Source: Panagrolaimus kolymaensis
Lineage: Eukaryota > Nematoda > Chromadorea > Rhabditida > Panagrolaimidae
DNA: 64,000 nt
Direction of reading: 5' to 3'
Assembly: GCA_028622995.1 (NCBI GenBank)
Contig: JAJQJQ010000024.1
Location: 2,232,001-2,296,000 of the forward strand
The first letter of the stretch is position 1, and every line of letters starts with the position of its first letter. The notes under the pieces are model-generated. The model saw only the letters and a list, made by a program, of their open reading frames with translations, made no database searches and had not been told where the DNA came from. Of this stretch, positions 61,401 to 64,000 are shown piece after piece. The position numbers and the translations under genes are program-made.

Positions 61401-63902
61401 CTGGGGAAATGGCTGATCCAATCGCCATTAAGCAAGGCAAAGCTTTACCAAACAATTCTGGATCATATGGTTGCGAACCAAGTGAATCAAAAATTGCGTA
61501 AAATAATAGCATGGAAAGTCGTTTCTCAGTTTCAGAAGCCACTCCATAACTATTTCCCGTGCCATAATATTTATTGCATCGTTCATAATGAAGAGTGATA
61601 ATCTAAAAAAAATAAAGCAATATTAATTATTAAAATGCAGTTTGACTTAAATAAATTAAAAAATATCTATGATTCCCAAGATTCAGTTTAAATAGAATAT
61701 AAAAATTTTTTTTAATAAAAAGGTATCAAGCACAGTTTTGAAATGTTCATAACACAAAGAAGTATATTTAATTTTAGTCCACTTTATCTTTTACTCAGTT
61801 ATAAAATCTTTTTGAATTAATTCTAATAAAATTTAGAAAAATGAACGTTTGTAAAAGACTCAGTTTTTTTTTTCTAAAAAAATAAAATAGAACTTAGGGA
61901 TAAATTGCAACTATGGCTCCGAGGATCATAAAATGGAGAGAGATAAAAAAAATTATAATCCTTTTAAGTTTGGTTTTTTTACTCCGGAAATGTTATTACA
62001 CAGTTATCAAAATATTTAGAAATGGCAACTCCAACTACAAAGCTCAACAGTTTCAAAAATTTCATAAACGAAAGAGATTTGATTGATTTGAAAAAAAAAT
62101 TTCACTGAAATAAGATTTATTAAAAAATTAACTTTTTGTGAAAGAATCAGTTTTAACTAAATGAATTAAAAAAAATTCAAAAAGAAGAATGCTTTGAAAC
62201 CATGTTTTCTAACGTGTAAAAACAGGCACAGTTTTAAAATTTTATTCCCATATTAAAGTTGATTATATTTAATTCGAACAAAATTAGGATATTATTACTA
62301 TTTTAAGAAAAACGGATCGAAACTTTTATAAACAGAAAGAATCAAACCGCGACAGTTTAAATTTTAGAACTTAAAAAAATGAAAGAAAAATCAAATGTTC
62401 GAATTCAACTTCAGTTTAAAAGTTACTTAAATCGTAGGGGCAGGCTTAATTTGTAGCCAAGGGTGTTCAGTTAATAAAAGTTTAAAAATAAAGTATGAAA
62501 CTTTATAAACTTTTGCGATAGGGTGTGCGCCGCGCCAGTTATTACAACAAAATTAAATCACAAAAAAAGATAGAAAGAGGAGTATATTTTTTTTCCTAGT
62601 TCTCAAACCTATTTCAGTTACCTATTTTAAAAATATATAAATTAAATTAATATTTTTATTTTTGACTGAAAATTCTAATGGCAGTTATAAAATTTTATTC
62701 TTAAAAATGCCAAGAATAAACAAAGTTAACCAGTTTTTATTAAAGCAAATATAAGCAATTTTTTTAAAGGGAATACATAAATTTTTATGATTGGCAGTTT
62801 TAAAATTATATAAGTCTAGTGATTATTTTAATTTTTGAACATAAAAATTGGAACTACAGTTATTAAATCTTTTCGAAACAAAGCAATAAAATTTTATAAG
62901 CCTATGGGATCGGTGCTCATCAGTTTTTATTTATCAACAAAAAAAAAATAGAAATATTTGGCATTATTTGTGAACAGTATTATTATTTGAAGAAATAATG
63001 CTAATGCAATTTAAAAATTTCAACCTAAGTTTTTATTAAAAATTTACATAAAAAATTAATAAAATAGAATTAATTAATTTTGAAATGATCGTTTAAGTAT
63101 AATATAATTTTATTTGCGGAAGCCGAAAAAAAAAGGTTGCAGTTTAGAAAAACAAAAAAATGAAAAAATTACTAAATTTTAAGAAAATTATTGAATGGAA
63201 AGTTCACAACTTTAATAGTGTTATTACAGTTTTTTTATTTACCTTTTTTCGTCTTTAACTTTGTTAATAGCAGTTCATAAAAAAACTTCCGAAAAAAAGA
63301 AAGCTAAGTGTGAAAGGATGGCTCGAAATGTGGGAGTTGAAAAACCCAAAGAACAACAGTTTAAAAAATAAAGAAAAATAAATATTTAAGAAATTATTAA
63401 ATAAAAAGTTCAGAACTATTTCCAGAGAGAGTTCCAATTTTTTATTTCTCCTATTTTTTGCCGGAAATGCAGTTTATAATTTAAAAAATATTGTATTATT
63501 TACAAATGTATTTTTTTAAATGGTTGATCCTTTATCAATCCCACCACACTCAACTCCAGTTAAAATTTTAAAAGAAAAAAAATAGCTTACCCTTAATGGA
63601 ACCAAAACATTTTCACTCATTTGTTTAATATCAATAATAACTTTACGAAGTAATTTAATCATCATAGGTGGAATTAATTCTTTGGTTAAAGCAACCAAAA
63701 AATCACTCACTGCATCCCTTTGATTTTTGGTCAAAGATCGTAATCGATTCATTCGATAAACCGTGTGAAGAGTAGCATCCAATAAAGCTGAATGATGTTC
63801 AGCATCAGAAAAATAATGGGAATGATGAGTTAATAATGGCAATACAGCATTACAAAGATATCGATTTAAAGCTAATGCAGTGTCACTTTCAAGGGCTCGA
63901 GG
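34409..63902 (-). CDS. Ryanodine receptor, C-terminal half (5' part beyond the window)
   Basis: Twenty exons encode about 2,510 residues of an expected 5,000: 63902-63591, 61602-60740, 54154-53475, 50671-50563, 50198-50062, 49518-49332, 49081-48966, 48438-47801, 46692-46546, 46275-46222, 44847-44735, 44334-44225, 44018-43925, 40704-40243, 39625-39173, 37797-35215, 35098-34942, 34879-34714, 34621-34555, 34495-34409. The 863-nt exon carries a RyR repeat ([37 protein letters not shown]). The 2.6-kb exon has paired EF-hands ([26 protein letters not shown]) and the first membrane helices. The next exon holds the selectivity filter GGGIGDE; the end is FRKQYEDQL-like ([12 protein letters not shown]). 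It is the sarcoplasmic-reticulum calcium-release channel, single-copy unc-68 in C. elegans. A 54-nt microexon encodes a basic peptide ([15 protein letters not shown]). The largest intron is 6.6 kb. Confidence 0.95.
41637..43457 (+). CDS. Type I membrane glycoprotein nested antisense in a receptor intron
   Basis: Seven exons (41637-41733, 41924-42486, 42542-42639, 42694-42990, 43044-43112, 43217-43293, 43351-43457) join in phase into 435 residues, all inside the 3.2-kb ryanodine-receptor intron 40705-43924 on the other strand. A signal peptide ([17 protein letters not shown]) is followed by an about 330-residue ectodomain with paired cysteines and several N-glycosylation sequons ([16 protein letters not shown]). 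Next come one membrane helix ([26 protein letters not shown], split here as [11 protein letters not shown] and VVIIVCIA), a KKK stop-transfer and a cytoplasmic tail rich in T/A. I do not recognise the ectodomain family. The complete exon structure with clean splice sites and no stops argues for a functional gene. An in-frame upstream extension exists but starts at a TTG, so ATG 41637 is used. Confidence 0.85.
45132..45852. mobile_element. hAT-like MITE (outer), interrupted by a second MITE
   Basis: Terminal inverted repeats TAGGGTTGG / CCAACCCTA are flanked by AATTCGAG on both sides (45124-45131 and 45853-45860), an 8-bp duplication. Sub-terminal GGTCGCGACCGGTCG motifs are repeated in both halves, and an A/T palindrome (CTTACAAAG..CTTTGTAAG, 45710-45790) lies in the right half. 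Without the inner element and its duplicated target it would be about 227 bp. No coding capacity; it sits in a ryanodine-receptor intron. Confidence 0.85.
45166..45651. mobile_element. hAT-like MITE (inner, nested), 486 bp
   Basis: Terminal inverted repeats CAGTGTTGTCGAATA / TATTCGACAACACTG are flanked by GTCGCGAC on both sides (45158-45165 and 45652-45659), an 8-bp duplication of outer-MITE sequence. CAGTG fits the hAT terminal consensus. Most of the element is a dense (ATTCGAATATTCGA)-type palindromic repeat around an about 120-bp AT-rich core. Frames across it give only repetitive I/R/F/S/N peptides and are not genes. Confidence 0.9.
54155..60739 (-). other. 6.6-kb ryanodine receptor intron
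   Basis: The largest intron in the window. Apart from the Tc1/mariner-like element at 55696-57286 it consists of AACTG motif array in receptor sense. No further exon or nested gene was found on either strand. Confidence 0.8.
55696..57286. mobile_element. Tc1/mariner-like non-autonomous element with 276-bp inverted repeats
   Basis: 55696-55971 and 57011-57286 are near-identical inverted repeats starting CAATGGGTGACAAAGTC; TA dinucleotides flank both ends (55694-55695, 57287-57288), as in Tc1/mariner elements. No transposase is present. Instead the centre has gene-like pieces: on the minus strand a coiled-coil-like frame ending at 56073 ([20 protein letters not shown]) with apparent interruptions; on the plus strand a short frame 56654-56803 starting [11 protein letters not shown], and a second frame ending at 56983 with a membrane-like stretch ([17 protein letters not shown]). 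They look like captured or decayed host coding sequence. It sits in the 6.6-kb receptor intron. Confidence 0.8.
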
Positions 63903-64000
63903 CTGAAAGAAAAATAATAATTATCAATTTTTGTTGTACAGTTTTTTTATTCTTTAGAAAACAGCTGTCTTATGGAAACTCAGTTTAAAAAAAACTTTCT

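Larger units (their letters stand above)
37800..64000 (-). repeat. AACTG motif array in ryanodine receptor introns (CAGTT on plus strand)
   Basis: From about 37966 to the window end nearly all long receptor introns contain CAGTT(T)n(A)n on the plus strand, i.e. A-run/AACTG in the sense of the gene. In 57360-60740 I count about 43, one per roughly 79 nt; 50672-53474 and 61603-63590 are similar. Over all introns this suggests some 150-200 copies. The opposite orientation is rare. Exons, the intron with the nested gene (40705-43924) and most of the transposon at 55696-57286 are poor in it. Confidence 0.88.

Noticed and set aside
37800..64000. CAGTTT as a cryptic 3' splice site or trans-splice acceptor
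   Set aside because: Real acceptors in this window are mostly TTTTTTTAG, and the CAG lies on the strand opposite to transcription.

Overview
This is a piece of an AT-rich (about three quarters A+T by eye) nematode nuclear genome. The diagnostic gene is a major sperm protein (MSP), which is nematode-specific. Short GT..TTTTTAG introns, a TRPC-type channel, a C-type lectin/CUB secreted protein and a ryanodine receptor fit. I cannot name the species.

Layout. 1-576 is a perfect inverted duplication. 1.9-3.1 kb holds a truncated Helitron and its 3' end. 3.2-4.2 kb holds a minus-strand glutaredoxin-3/PICOT-like gene cut off after its thioredoxin domain by a CACGAGTTGGG tandem repeat. 4.2-8.3 kb has no gene I can support. 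rap-2 (plus) lies at 8.3-12.6 kb; its second intron carries a Helitron-like insertion. A TRPC-like channel (minus) lies at 16.1-19.5 kb, divergent from a 64-aa membrane protein (plus). Then come a CTLD-CUB-CUB secreted protein (plus, 21.4-24.2 kb), MSP (minus), a SKP1-like protein (plus), a protein with a Ulp1/C48-protease-like core and a coiled-coil tail (minus, 27.1-29.2 kb), a 3-kb transposon nest that splits a duplicated ryanodine-receptor fragment, and an EHD-like ATPase with an in-frame stop (plus, 32.2-33.8 kb). The rest (34.4 kb to the window end) is the C-terminal half of a ryanodine receptor (minus, 20 exons, introns up to 6.6 kb). A 7-exon type I membrane protein gene is nested antisense in one of its introns.

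The most striking signal is not a gene. Long introns of rap-2, the small membrane gene, the CTLD/CUB gene and the ryanodine receptor, plus intergenic DNA next to them, are filled with a short motif, (T)n(A)n-AACTG, roughly every 50-90 nt. It is almost always on the sense strand of the host gene: AAACTG on the plus strand at 8.4-24.9 kb, CAGTTT at 37.9-64 kb where the host gene is minus. Each motif is followed in the sense direction by about 20-30 nt of variable, less AT-rich sequence. The block at 24.9-37.8 kb, the TRPC gene and the inserted transposons lack it. A role as small-RNA gene arrays, an RNA-level splicing signal or an old satellite cannot be decided from sequence alone.

Nearly every GC-rich patch in the window is a transposon terminus: Helitron hairpins, and hAT-like MITEs with 8-bp target duplications, including one MITE nested inside another.
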